Shown here in pieces: positions 23,501 to 38,500 of a stretch of DNA of 64,000 nucleotides. The stretch is from contig OX422184.1 of NCBI GenBank assembly GCA_949130485.1, forward strand, positions 21,847,506 through 21,911,505. The letters are read 5' to 3'. Source of the stretch: Agelas oroides. Its lineage: Eukaryota; Porifera; Demospongiae; Agelasida; Agelasidae. Both the position numbers and the translations under genes were made by a program. Under the pieces are notes generated by a model that saw only the letters and a program-made list of their open reading frames with translations, searched no databases and was not told the DNA's origin. The stretch's first letter is position 1. Each line of letters begins with the position of its first letter.

Positions 23501-26500
23501 CCTCCATGTGTTATATTGAACGCAAACCGAAGAACAAAAATGGGGAAGGCCTGGGAATGAGGCTATACCTTTATCATGCATGGCATAGAAGGGAGAGTGG
23601 TACATGGAAGATGCATAGAATGGTAGACTCATGCATAGAATGGTAGATCCGTGCATGTATTGTATATATAAGGAAAAGAAATTGTTATTTTGGCAATGTA
23701 TTTTTAGTTACTCTTTGGAAATAACGACGTCATAATTGGTCATGCGATTATCGAAGTGGGCGTGGCAATTAAGGTTAATGAGATATGTTTTCTCTCCAAA
23801 TTCAGATTACGTATGTTAAGCGGAAAGAAAGTTATGGAACCCTCCTACTTTTGTTTTCCACTCGTGCCATACACCTGAGTATGCTTAAGACCCTGAAGGT
23901 AGCAGACTTAGCTCAAAATTGGAATGCTAGATCTGAGGAACAAGTGGAGCATAATGGAAGCAATGCAAGAATGATAATTTAAAGTGAATTTCACGGAAGT
24001 TTCCTAAAAGCATAACTTGGGCCAAAATTTGAAGCATAATAGACTCAGGCTATAAACAACCGTAGGCTATTTACTGGAAGTATTTATTAGGCTATGGATA
24101 CCTTCCATGGTCCGTATTTTCACTTCTGCTTGGAGCTAGCACTGGAAACTTGACTCAAAGCTTTATTGACACATTCTCTGTAGGTTCGTGACCTTTGACA
24201 CACCCACTCATTAGCGAGCGTTCAATAGTCAGGGCCCTCCAACCAGAGAACGCTCCTCCGGACTAAAAGCTGCCTAAAATGCCAGAAATGGAGTCCCTAC
24301 AAGGTGAAAGGAGCGTTTTCTACACCCGTTTGTGCAAGAAAGCAGACAAATGGCCCACCCGGCATTGACCACAGGCAGCTGCAACCGCTGCCATGCACTG
24401 TCAGCCAGAGCGGTGCACCTACCCACCTCCCCCTGTCCCACCCTTTCTGCTAGCGCAGAGCCTATCTTCAAAACGGATTGCGCCAACTGATAACATGCGG
24501 CCAAAATCTGACGACGCCATATGGCGTCATTGGTTGGTAAAGGGTTAATGGGAAATGATGATGTCAACAAAAATTGACGTTTGGCATAAGGTCACTCTAT
24601 CTCAAAGAGTCTAAAAATAATCAATGTTCAAATATTTATTGACAATGACATAGATAACCAGTACAGCAACCTTTGAGGACTCCACTCCATGGTACCAGTG
24701 TTAGTAAAACCATTGTGAATGATTTGCTTTAACCCTTTACTCCTGACACGCATGCACAGAACATTCATGTTGCTACGAGAGCAACAATAGAAAAAATGGC
24801 GATTTTGTACCACATTGATTCATTGTGTTATATCTTGTAAACTACCTGAGTTCAAGCATTGGTAGTTATGCTTAGTTTGGCTTAAAACAAACCTGCTTTA
24901 CTCAGGAAGTAGTCACACGAGTTGACAGTGAAGTCTAAATAAGAGTGCGGGTACTCGCTATGTATTGGAAATGACTGGACATCCATGGCGAAACGTCCAG
25001 CGAAGGTACGTTTTCACTGTTGTTTAGATGATTAGCGAGAACAAATTCGGAAGAACCAGTAGCGCGTGGGAATCTAGCTGTTCTGTGGCAATACTAAATA
25101 CAACACGATCGGATGGTAAACTTCAAACGCGATTTCCTGGGAAAGTCCCTATAGGACAGCCCAGCTAATTATGCTTCATTTGACTTCCTGTGGCACGTAA
25201 TAACTATATACTACATAGCCGCGGGGTATGGAGCACTAATCGCTCAAAGTTGGCCATGACGACTATAGTCGTCATTCGTAATTAACATACCTATAATCAT
25301 CACGACTATAGTCGTCATTCCGGTTTAAAGGGTTAAGTATGGACCTATGTTAAGTATTTGTATTTCTAATATATGTAGCAATTTTATTTACAGTCATACT
25401 CACATTGTTCTGGGAGTTTAAGTTGGCACCTCGCCCAATCAGTAGTCGTGTTATTTCATAATGGCCATGCTGAGATGCAGTCATCAATGGAGACCAACCA
25501 TTCTGCAGGGTGAACAATACAACCCATAAGTAATCACATTTTTCTTAGCAGCTATGAGTACGCCCATCTTCTCCAAGTCATTATCATTTGACTACTGCAA
25601 TGTGATCTCTACTTTTACTTGGTGTCTAGTTTACTGCTATATAACCAGGGTTCTAGGCCTTTAGTGGATGGTTTTGCACCATTTGGTTTATTGCAGCACC
25701 GTTTGGAATTGAACAGCACCATTTGGATCACTTCCTAAGTCCAGCCCACAGCAGCTACTAACCTGGCTTCCCACTTAACATTTCAATAGCAGTGAGTATG
25801 CATCATTTGGAGGTAAATTCCTAGCAAGAACCCTGCATATAAGGTAACATAGACACTTTGTTGTACAAGTCAACCTTTAAGAAACACACATAGGTACACT
25901 TTCACAAATGAATGCAAGAACATTTAATTTGATTTTATTGGAATATACTAAGAAATAATTGCGTTCACAGTGAAATTTCATATTGAGATCACTGGCAAGT
26001 AAACGTAACTTTATACCCTCACAATATATATATATATTATTTGGTGGGTGAGAGGGCAATATGGCTGGATATTGCACGAGTGTGCGGTCATATTTTCATG
26101 AGCCGCACACATCAAATAATAGATTTATTATATACTACTGTGATTTAGCAGCACCTAGAAGATAGACAGCTACTGCGCATGCGCAGTACAAAGGTCGTTG
26201 CTGCGTGCATATTTAATGAGCTTCAGGCTGCTGGCCTGTTTCTAGCTTTGGACGGCACCAGCACGTGTACCGATCCCTCTACCAGTGGAAGAAAGTACCG
26301 TAAGTCAGTAAATAATGCCGTGTTCATCTGTAATGAAAGCTTATTCGTTGTTTCAGCAGCGGCTACGAGTGCATTCCAATTAAAGCACACGCCGCGGTTG
26401 CTACGCAGCATATGCCCTGGGGGCTATGAAATACGGACTATGGAATATGGGAAAATATTTGTCATGTTGCTCTATGGGAAATACTATTGGCGCGTATACT

Positions 26501-29500
26501 AGGTATATAATATATTCAGGTACGCACATGTAGTGGGAGGTCATGGTTCAAATATACAATTCATCAAATATGGTAAGAACTCCGGAGAGATTGCTCTTCT
26601 ACTTCCCTGACCTCCTCAGTGGTGTCAGTACACTTGGAAACAATAATGGGAGGATGGGTGCCTAATGTTAGACTTCTGGTGTGATAGCATACAACAGGTA
26701 GAAATGAAGTTTCATCTTAACTATCCTCCATGCAGCTTAGCTGTAATGCTTGAAAGTGCTATCATAGTCTTTTGGTAGGTTTGAAAAATGACTACAATTC
26801 TACTTCATTAGTGGACATTACAAGCATTGTCATAAAGACCATTCGCATGTTTTGTATTTCATATATACAACACAAAGTATTTGATCATTGTACATTGAAG
26901 TTAATAATGACGTGGTACAGATAATCTTCCATGCACACGGTATAGGGTGAGGACTTGGAGGAAGGTTTTGTGGAAGCATTCTTGTAATTGGAAAGGAATC
27001 GAGAAAGGATACATGAATAGTAAAGGCACAGAACTCTCGGCTAAAAGCTGAGCGAATGTCTAGAATTGTTTCCAGAGAGAGATAGCAATCTCAGCTCTTT
27101 GTTCCAGTGTGGCGAGAAAAGTAGCCTCGTACCCAGGACGTTCGTAGAAACAATTGCTTCTGTTCTCAGCCTTGCACCGCCGTCCGGTTCATGCATCTGT
27201 GTTTACGTAGCACTTCGATTTCCTGGATGGCTTGAGCGATAGCTGTCAAAGGCACACTCGCTGACAGGCTTCTGTTGGAGTTAGGACGGCTAGATAGTTT
27301 GAAGTAGGCCAGACTGAAATGCGGTTCACTCGCTTTGCACATGAACAATGAAAATTTCACGGTTTTAATTTTCGCAAATGGCTCTTCACTCATGAAAAAT
27401 GCGAAAATAAATCGCTCGTGAAAATTACCAACCATACGGTATATAAACTCATGATGCTCTAAGTGGAAAGAATAAAACTAAGACTCAGAACAAAAAAGCT
27501 GTAAGAGTGCTTGTGTATAACTACTATTTTAGTGTTTCTCAACGATCCTTGGGATTTATTCATTTGATATTTTAGCTCTAAGCAGTTACCATTGAAGTAT
27601 CTATGGTACAAGGACTAAGGCTAAGAGCTAATCCATGGTGACCACGTGGAGTTTTTGCCATTAACAAATTGGACCTGTGCGGACGCAGGATTCTATAGAG
27701 GCTAAACTATCTAGGGTTAGAGCTGTCCTCCCATTCTACAGTTGGAAGAGATTGATGGTGATTAGCTGTATCTAGCCTAAACAAAATTCTCACCGAACAG
27801 TCAACAATGTTGTATACAACATACAAATAGGGAACTGGATTGTTCAGTGGGCTACAACAGTACACATCGCTGTTAAAATTACTGTAATTGTGGAGCCTAA
27901 TTTTCTCATAATGTGCGGAAGTCTCTGGAGGTGGGGAGGGAGGATATATTTCCTGGTCCTGAGTAAAGTGGGGGGTGAGGTGGCGGGTGGAGCTTGGTAG
28001 TTTGGGGAAAGGGTCATGAGGAATGTAGGGTCATGAATTGGACTGGGACTAGTGTTTGGGACAGGGATTGGATTGGGAGATTAAGATCAGGGGTGGGGTT
28101 AAATAATGGGGAGGACGGTTCAGCAGTGTGCTAGAGGTAGAAATATGAATTTGGCTGATGGTTTGAGTTAAAGTGTATGGGTTAAACAATAGGGATGATG
28201 GTAGTTGCTTCTGCTAGAGTAAGAAATATGATGGTATGGGCTAAATTGTAGGAGAAATGAATGGGGCTAAACTGTAAGGGGAAGGGTCACTAATTCTACA
28301 CAAATTGGATTACAAACACAGGAAACCACAAGATTGTGTCACTAAAGTGTGTGATAACGAGTTCATAATTCATTCCAAATATCTCGGAACTGTATCCCTG
28401 ATTGGAACCGGATAAGCACTGAACGATTCTGCATGCGTTGGCCTTTTCGGTGACGTATGATATAAGGCAGAGGTCAAAAATTGCGCTCGCTGTAATAATT
28501 TTAGATATCCTTGGTGCACTGCAGGAACAGGTTTTTAGCGCTATTGCCCAAAGTCTTTATAGCAAGCGCTCGAGCATACATCGCTGCAGATAGAAGAACA
28601 TAAACAATTTTTTTTCATAATTTTCTGACCATCATCAAGTCAGATATTTGGAATGTAGAATTCTTATATAAGCTAAGTTCTAAAAAATGGTTTCTGCTTA
28701 CTGGTGCTTAAACTACAAACTAGAGGTATTCAAACAGAGCAGTCTTACAGCTTACAAAATGCCAATATTGCTACATAGGTACGGTGTGGAAAAAATGCAC
28801 ATCTTATGACTAGTTGTTCATCCCAGAAGGTTGAACCGCCACCTTAATATTGTATAGTGGGTTATTTTCATAAATTACTGGCTGCGGTTTCATACCAGTA
28901 CTGGGGTCAGCAGAGCGTGGCCAGCGTGTGCCAGCACCAGCAAAGCGAAGGCAGAGAACTAGACAGAGTAGAGCGATAAACAGAAGCTTGAGGAAGTGGA
29001 TTCCGAGAGGCCAGCAGAGTGCAGTCAATGCCTTACAACACTAAGGGAGTGACGGCAAAGAGGCTAGCAGAGTGAAGCAAAAAGACAGTGATAGTTAAGT
29101 TACTATGCCATGCCATTTTGGTGCTAGGCAACGGCTGCAAAAATGTTGCTAATCTCCGCAAACCATCAAAAAGCACCACTTTGATATGGTTCGTTCATGC
29201 CTGAAGATCACTGACCATGTCTTTCTATATACGTACAAGCAAACAAGATTTTCAAGACAAAAGTTTCTAAAAAAATTTAGAGGTGAAGTTTTGCTATTTG
29301 TAAATACATTCAAGTGTTGGGAGGTACTTAGTGGTGTACTGCGCCACATACAAATGTTGATGCATAACAAACAAATAGTGCTGATTACCAACAACATTCC
29401 TGAACCTCACCTGTGAATACACATGCATTGGTCATGAAACAAGGGTTCCGTCATATGCACAGAACAGGGATAGGCAACATAACAGCAAAAATTCTGTAGC

Positions 29501-32500
29501 CCTTGCTAAGGTAATGTGGATGCTCGAGCAGCTGAGTGGGGATGGCAGCCACAAACCTTCGTGATTGAGATGATGGATGAAAACTCGTACTTTTTATTGA
29601 TTGGAAGATTACATTTGACTTTGAACACATTAACATGGGATGCTAGGAGACTCGGGTGAGCAAAAACTTATACAGTTTTATGCGTACATTATTATGGATG
29701 GGTGTAGCTGTAGGGGAATAAAGCCAGTACTACACAATCACCACAAACTTAGTCTAATGCTGGCCTTTGTGTATATGCTTATGTACAGGCAATACACAAA
29801 GTTCAGCATCAGGTTACACACATAAGAACGTTGGCTATATGTAGCTACTGCCCTCACCTTCTTTTGAATGTCAGGATTAGCCCCAGCAGAGATAAGTAGC
29901 CTCACAACATCAGAATGACCATAGAAGCTGGAAATATAAAGTGGACTTTCACCATCCTACAGTGAATGAACGCATGATTACTGAACCATGAAACCAAGAG
30001 CAAGCTGCCACTTTCATTCCTTAACTCTTTACCCCCGACGCGCATGCGCAGAAATCAATCTCGTAGCCACGAGACAAGATATTGAAAAATGGCGATTTTG
30101 TATCATGACGATTCATAGCGTTATATCTTGTAAACTAGCAAAGTTCACAAGTTGATAGTTAGGCTTAGTTTAATCAAAAACAAACCTGCTTTACTCAGGA
30201 AGTAGTCATACGAGTTGATAGTGAAGTTCGACTAAGCCAGAACGGATGAAGAGCGGGTACTCGCTATCCATTGGAAATGACGGGAAATCCGTGGCCAAAC
30301 TCTCAGCGAAGGTACGTTTTCATTGTTGTTTAGATGATTAGCTACAAACAATTCTGTAGAACCAGTTGTGCGTAGGATACAAGCTGTTCTGTGACAATGC
30401 TAGGTTCAACACGGTCGGCAGCCAAACTTTGAACGCGATTTCCGGGGAAAGTCCCTATGGGACACCCCGCCTAATTATGCTTCGATCGACTTCCTGTGGC
30501 TTATAATAACTATGTACTAACTCAAAAACGCGCAGCTGTGGCGATAAATAGCCGGAAGCTAACTCGGGCGCATACGGGCGCTATCGGGTTTAAAGGTTGT
30601 CAAAATTCCGGGCGCATACGGGCGCTATCGGGGGTAAAGGGTTAAAGGTTTTACTTATGCCACTATATCAAGTGTTTGTTTGGGTCCAGGATCCCATGGT
30701 TTTATAAAACCTCAAACTGTCATGATTAGCTTTGTTCTATAGCCTTCACATCATTGGTTTACGATTGTTGATAGGTATCAAAAACTGGCTTTGGGCAAGG
30801 TCTGGGAATGAGGTACTAGACCTGACAAAGATGGCATTCTTCTGTTTGGCGTGCTTAACAATTAGAGTTAAGTCTTGTTGAAGACGTTATTGTATCAATA
30901 CATGTAAGTCAAGTATGGTTGGATAATTTTCATTATAGACTGAGTATCTCCTTCACTATCCTGAATGGCTTTAAGTAGGATATTTCCTTGTGTGATACCA
31001 TGGTGATATCTACACCATTTTAGTCATTGACGCCAGCAGGGTTAAACATGTCCCCAGGCTGTACCACTATAAGTCAACATTAGACAACACGCTAATGCAC
31101 ATCTCATAAATTAAAGCAGTATGAAAGTATCACCTTTAGCCATACTTGACAGCATTCTCACATCAGTAGTCTAATGCTAGATACCAATCCTCCTGTAACA
31201 ATCAATATCTACATAAGTGTGTATGTATACTAGGCAAATGTAAGACATTGTGGAAGTGAGTGAATGCTGCAGTCGTTATCACCGGGAAATAGCCTGTCAA
31301 AAATTTCATTCTGTTGAAACGTCGGCAAGTTATTCTCTGAGTTCAAGTTGGTTACAGATAACCTTCTTCATTTCTGACAATTTTTGGGCCATACTTTAGC
31401 CATGCAGGCAGAAGAATCACAGTTTGTGTACTGAGTAGTAGCCAAAAGCAGACCAACCATACTCTAACTTAGTGTTCACAACAGCTACTGTGGCTACACA
31501 GTCTAGGGATTAAGAGATCCAAAACATGAAGCTAGTATGGTGATCTCTGCTCTCTATATATACCAGAGTAGCATAGTTCAATCACCCATTACCTTGCTTG
31601 ATAGTCATGCATTGTTAGTCCTGTTCCAAGACCACATTGTTTACACTTGCTGGCTGTCAGCAGCATGACTTTCTGTCTTGCATATCACCCAGCTTGAGAC
31701 AGCTTTGAGAAGCTGAGGAAAATTACCATGTTTGTCATGCAACTGGCAGTTGATATGGAACTACACAATTTTCCACTGACTACATGTGGTGCAATAATAA
31801 TTACTGTATTGTCCCGGGCAAGCAAGCGCTCACCCCCCAATTTCCACTGCTCTATGGTTTTTAGAAGTTGTTTGTTTAACCGCCCACCATACAAAATTCT
31901 TCTGAGCTCATATACATAGGTGCGATCATTTTGATGAGCTTCAGGTGCCACTACAGTCGGTAGCAAGATTTGCACACACCGGTCATAGCCTCGTCCGCAA
32001 TGTTCTCCTCTAGCAGTGCGATATTCATGTACTGCAGGCGATGAACGCTGCAAGCCTTGGAAACAAGACTGCAAGGTTGGACTGTTTTCTAGCACAATAC
32101 AGCTTTCTACACTGCCACGCTGCCCTCACTTGGCTAAAGGATGAAGCATGCGTGAAGCGACAATGTGATAGCTCCTGTCTGATCAGGGTGGGCGCTTGCA
32201 TGGGATAGTTAAACTATTCAAGCACCTCCTTTTTGCAACCACCCATCCCCCATTTTTTGTGTTTGACTGGCGAGTGCCCACGGGTGCTTGCCCAGGACAA
32301 TACAGTAATGCGAAATCCATTCCAGGCCCAGTTAAAAACATCCAATGCACTCATTCCTGCTTGCTGATACCTGCTTGATTATGCTTCTGGAACCAATGTA
32401 TACACAAGAACATGCCATGCTACGGCCATGAGGTCTGCCTCTGACTTGCTATGTAAACATGGAAGCCTGCCTCAAGATCTTTAGCAACCTAGTAACAGCT

Positions 32501-35500
32501 TGATTGGAGGCTAGCAGCAAAGCTAAGCAAGGGTAACTCAACAATCATAACCACAGAACTACTTGAGCTAGACACCTCCATGCAAACCTTACAGAAATAA
32601 ATGAACAGCAGCTGAATTTTGCAGCCGCAAAAACTTTGTGGACACAGGTAATTGTTGACAGTATCATTTGTCTACGCATTCCTGTTCCATGCCTGAATAG
32701 ATGTAAACCATGCCTGCCTGTTCCATGCATGGAATGTTAGACTCATGCAAGTCCCATGCAGACTTTGTGGAGCCAAGGTAACCTTTAGCTGTCCATACAT
32801 GCCTGTTCCATCTATTTAATGAGCATGAAAAAAACAGAACCATACCTTTATTAGCCTCGTTCCCAGGCCTCCTCCATTTTCGTTCTTCGGTTTGCGTTCA
32901 ATATAATACACGCTCTTCCGCCTCCATGTGTTATATTGAACGCAAACCGAAGAACGAAAATGGGGGAGGCCTGGGAACGAGGCTATACCTTTATCATGCA
33001 TGGCATAGAAGGGAGAGTGGTACATGGAAGATGCATAGAATGGTAGACTCATGCATAGAATGGTAGATCCGTGCATGTATTGTATATATAAGGAAAAGAA
33101 CTGGTATTTTGGCAATATAGTTTTAGTCTCTCTTTGGAAATAGCAATGTCATAATTGGTCATGTGATTATCAAAGTGGGCATGGCAATTAAAGTTAATGA
33201 GATATGTTTTCTCTCCAAATTTGGATTACGTATGTTAAGTGGAAAGAAAGCTATGCAAACCTCCTACTTTTGTTTTCCACTCGTGCCATACACCTGAGTA
33301 TGCCAAAGAGCACAAAGGTAGCAGACTTAGTTCAAAATTAGAATGCTAGATCTGAGGAACAAGTGGAGCATAATGGGAGCAATGCAAGAATGATAATTTA
33401 AAGTGAATTTCACGGAAGTTTCCTAAAAGCATAACTTGGGCCAAAATTTGAAGCATAATAGACTCAGGCTATAGATGTGCAAAGTTAACATACATGTGTG
33501 GTGCCATGGTGATAATTAGAGCAATTTGTCGAATGTAACAATGAGGCAGATAGATTTCTAATTGACACCAAACAAGTGGTTAATTACACCCTCACAATAT
33601 ATTCAGCCGTACCTTGAGGCTGCACCCTGGATGTTGACCATAAATCTCCTTGGCTACCATAAAAAACGAATCTGTTCATATACAAGATTAATCCGTAGGC
33701 ATGAGAATATTATGCCTATATCATTCTATGCTCTTATGCTCAAACAATGTGATGATTATCCTGTTAACCCTTTGAACATGATAGGCATATATATATGCCT
33801 AATCTTTACTTCCCGTGAGCATGAACGGTGTATTCATACACCTGCATTACATTTGGACCCCTACCATGTGAAGAAGCAAAGCCAAGCAGCTCCTGAGGGT
33901 AAATCCTTTCCTATTTAGTGGCAACTGTTGAGGCCACAGCTTTTCACTTACATCACTATCCAGGAAATGCAGGAAGGGGCGGTAGTCTCGCAAGCCAGAC
34001 CTAACCAACCCCAGTGCGGATCGCTTTCAGTATAACGCACGGTGCTGGGGTTGGTTGGGTCTGGCTTGCAAGAGTAGAAGGGGTGGTACTACTTCGTGAG
34101 TGTGATTTGCCCAAGGGCTGCCAAACACGAAGCTTTTTCTCAAATGAGGGGAAGCAAACGGCCTCCAGTTTTCACATATGACAGAAGTACTACCTTCAAA
34201 TAACTTAGAAATTGGCTGAATCTGTTGCGGCTATGGGTATCAAGTGGGAAAATTGCCACTATTTCAAAGTGCTGGTAAGTTACGAGTATAGTCACACATA
34301 AATGGCTTCAAACAAGAGGAAATAGCTTACTTAGCAGTGGTCAGTAACTTAGATAAACTAGTCCACCCCAGTTACACACTATTTTTATGCAAATCAGGCC
34401 ACTGGCTAAGCCTAGCACTTGCTTAGCATGCTTGACACTTTGGTGCCTTTCAATTGAAGTCGGAAAAAAATTGCCAACAGTACCTTTCGAGTGTTTCTAC
34501 ATTTAAGCTACACCAACTGGCTCCATGCAGCGTAGCACTGGAGAATCATGTTCAACATCATCTCACCTCTTTCTGTTGGTTTACATCAGCTCCATTTTTC
34601 AGTAGGTAGGCAACGTTTTGATGACCTCGCCAGCTGGCAAGGTACAGTGCACTCTGGCCAGTCTGTGAATACAAGGGATGCAGAATAAATTGCTGGTAAT
34701 TCTCACTGTTTTACAAATGCTCACACTGTCTGCTTAGCTTCATTCCCAGGCATGTCTACCCCTCCAGTTTTTGGTTGATGAAAATGATAAAGAGTGGAGA
34801 TTGGGAAAGGCCTGGGAATGTGGCTGTAGCTAGTTCAGACATTTCACCATTCAATAAGCATAACAATATACAGAGTGGATTATGTAGTTCTTGTAAATCG
34901 ATGACCTTCCTCACTATTTACTGTTAACAGGTAAATGGTAAAATTAATGTACTTGTGAGGTACCATTGATAGTGGTGATTAGAGCAATTTGTCCAACATA
35001 ATTGATGACCCTCCGCACTATTTACTGTAGTAGATAATGACATAAAATTAATGTACTTGTGTGATGCCATGGTGATACATGTAATAAGAGTAATTTGTCC
35101 AACATGCATAACAGTGAGACAGGTAGTGTTGAACTCTAGTCGATGTCATCTTGGAGGAGAGTCTCAGCAGATGAATAATCATATTCTCACAGTATATACG
35201 GACAGGGATCAGTGTGAGGTTAAGGTTCAATACAAGTATTAGTGTGCATAAGCACAACAGTATTGTCTCAGATACAGTCCTTGTGAAGTGGAAATGCAGT
35301 GCCTCTTACGTAGCCGTAGCTTACATTGTAGTATGGCACACATGGTTTGAACAGCACACTTTGGAAATGGTTTGGAATTTTATGTCAGGTTGGGTGCTTA
35401 GTATTCGACTTCTGATTTGATAGCTGGCAATAGGTAGAACAAAATTTCAACATTTCAAGCTGCTTAAACAATCTTCTATGCATGTTGAGTGCAACCTCTG

Positions 35501-38500
35501 GGAAACAATCAGACTACTACATGTGACAGTCCTGTGCAGAAATCGAAGATTGTTTCGTTGTGTATTTCGTTTGCATCGCTGTGTTTGAAGTGCCGTATTG
35601 CTGAACTTCCATTAAGGGCAGGGCTCATGTGGTTCTTTAAATCCATCACAACCTCGTTTCCACACTCTCCCCGCATGCAAACAAAAAACCTAAAAGAAAG
35701 AGGAGAACCTGGAAAAATTTATCACACGAGAAATGTCATAGGTGGAGAGAAATGTGTGTGAACGAATGAACTCACCCACGCTTTATGGACAGAATACTTG
35801 CTTGGTTGGGAAAGCTTTCTTGCCAACAGAACGGGACTAGGTGGCACTATGCTACATTACTTGGCAGTACAGCTAGCTATGGTGAGGGTACACAGACCCG
35901 TACTTTTGAAAATCACGCTAACTTACTCGCTTACCTACCAAACTGACCACTGTACACTCCAGAGAATGGCTTTCTAAGTGCTATTAAACACAAATGTGCC
36001 CCTTTCCTAGGCTTTGGTCAAGTCTACTCTGCGCTTACTCTTTGAAAAAAAACACAGAATGGGCTCCTACTAAAACACGGCTACGTGTACTGTCAAGCAA
36101 TTACGTGCGTGGGATCCGCATATGCTCAATTAAATCCTCTACCCTCTTTCTGTCACTCACGTAATAAATTATTCCAGGTCCTTTACTGCTTTTCTGTACT
36201 GGGTGGGGCCTGGCAATGAGGCTAACTTTATCGTAGCCCAGGGCAAATAGCTACACCCTTGCATCTGGTCAGTGGTTAGGTTGGGGCTTCCCCTACTAAT
36301 ATGAGTGGGTTGGTCAAGAAGCCCTAGGGGCAGAGTACAATGAATGGTAGAAGGCTGCCAGAGACTGACAATGAGGCTGTATTTTGTACACCTCTTGAAC
36401 AATTTTGTTCCTAATTATCTATGATTGCACCAACCTTGTCCTGGGAGTTGATATGAGCACCATGCTCTATCAGCAGTTGCACAATTTGCTGATGACCATC
36501 TTGTGACGCAACTGATACGGGAGACGCACCATCCTGCAGGGTGGACAATGCAACCCACATGTTAATCAACAACATTCTTCTTAGCAACAATCAATACTCG
36601 TTGTCTCTTACGGACTGTCACTAAGAACCACATTATTGATTATTGTGAGATTCATTTGGTGTCTAGCACAAATTGTTTACTGCTAACGTGGAGCTACTGG
36701 TAAACACAAGTGTACTAGGTGACCATCTTTTGTGGATGAATGTGAGAACACTTGAGTGTCCACTCCCCTCATTGGTGAACATGCAAGGTGCACTGCTCAA
36801 TGGCAGGTCATTCACAAGACAACACTACTTGCAGACTGATTACCTTCTTCACTATCTACCACAATATACATACACGTGACTGTAAATGGAACATTATGGT
36901 GTGTAACTTCATTTGCCATGGTGATAACTACATCGTTTGGTCAACTGTAACTATCAGATAATTATAGTTGCTGTCAAATTTGTAACTAATGCAAGTTTAT
37001 ACCCTCACAATCCATTTGGCTATGCATGTGTAGTGATTCACATATACACACACTGCAGTACAAATTCATCTTATTATACATCTAGTATGGTACACATACT
37101 AGAGTGACTGTCCTTGGTCTTCAAAAGCACCGTTAGTGGTATCAGTTGTCAGGAAATAGCAACCAACTATAAACATTGGTACAACCACCACTAACTTTAA
37201 ATCTGTAAACATGGAAAACTGATCTACTGGTTTCAAGAAATGTGGTGATTTCATGCTCCTCCTAATCTGACTTGCTCTTGTTATCATGGAGGTTTCCACA
37301 TGCTAAAAATCTACATAATTATAAGGAAACCTTATCAGCAACTGTTGAGTGTAAACAGAGTCAAGTACTTTAGAGTAGTGCACGATGCACTATATAAATT
37401 TACAGTGCTGCATAGCAACCAAAAGGTGCTGCTATATCCCTAGCAACAACACTACTGACCCTCTCCTCTGGTACCTCTCATGTAGTTAAGGCCTCAGTTG
37501 GCTTGATGACAGCCTCATTCCAAGACCCGTTCCAAAAATCGGAGAAAATGGGTGTGGTATCCACTGTTTGCGCATATGCAATTAGTGTGTAAAGCTCACT
37601 TGAAAACCACGTATGAATGGGTCAAATGACATACATCGGCTTTCATATTCAATATGTTGGTAACAAGTGAGTGGTGCACCCCTAAATCTTTGAACACTCC
37701 TTCTAACCCCAGTGTTTATCACTTGAATTGTGGTGTCGACGTAGGACAATTTTGACACCACAAGTGTAAGCTGTAACTTTGTAACACAAATCATAACTAG
37801 CCAAATCCATAAGCAGTCATATTTCCCTAGGAATGTATGTTTCAAAGATGCTTTTTTTTCAAGTTTCAGCACCATTATCCAGGTCTTACACACAAATAAC
37901 CATCGTTAACATGCAGTGCACGATTAAATGTACAACAGTATACATGTACCTGAGTCTTATACCAAATTCCCAGGGAAATTAGGCACATGTGCAAACAGGC
38001 TAGCTCGACAATGATGTACTGAGCATAACACACTTGCACATGGCACCAGATGTCATGTAAGGGTGCTTTGTTTTACTGCTGTTTACACTTGCATGTATTA
38101 CATCCAAATGCATTTGTAATCCAAGAAAATCATGGAATGTGGCTACACACTTCATGTGACTTCCAGGGATAGAGTGTAGAGTGTAGTGGATGGAAAGTTG
38201 ACTTATTTGGATACTTTGAACAGCACCCTTTGGAAATGGTCCTGATTTTCATGGCAGGATGAATGCCTGGTGTTGGACTCCTGATTTGACAGCCGATTAC
38301 AGTTACAAAGTTTCATACAGCTTAACCGATTATATGTCATAGATGCAAATACACGTCACAGCAGCAGTTGAGTTTCATCACAGCCGTAGGCAATTAGCAA
38401 CACCTTTGATATCTGGTCTGTGGTTAGGTTGGGGCCTCCCCTAGTAATATGTTGGGTTTGGTCTAGAAGCCCTCAAGGAGAGCAGCATAGTGAAACCAAG

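Larger units (their letters stand above)
22111..24053. repeat. Third, partial copy of the segmental duplication
   Basis: About 1.9 kb, from 'gtgtatgtatactaggcaaa' to 'agactcaggctata', matches 31216-33475 and 49728-52460. It holds a TTACTGTATTGTCC-ended element and the 134-bp hairpin MITE, but no ankyrin exon. The - ORF 22474-22914 lies in the element and its frame is not kept in the other copies. Confidence 0.88.
24546..27602. repeat. Direct duplication D, copy 2
   Basis: Matches 19715-21886. It contains the ankyrin exon at 25404-25502, the TTAA element at 24729-25336 and an insertion at about 26026-26510. The homology stops at 'ttgaagtatcta' near 27603. Confidence 0.88.

Noticed and set aside
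28810..29028. Possible membrane protein with an NPLY tail motif
   Set aside because: Short, no splice or neighbour support, and located in duplicated intron sequence; the motif can arise by chance. Listed at very low confidence only.
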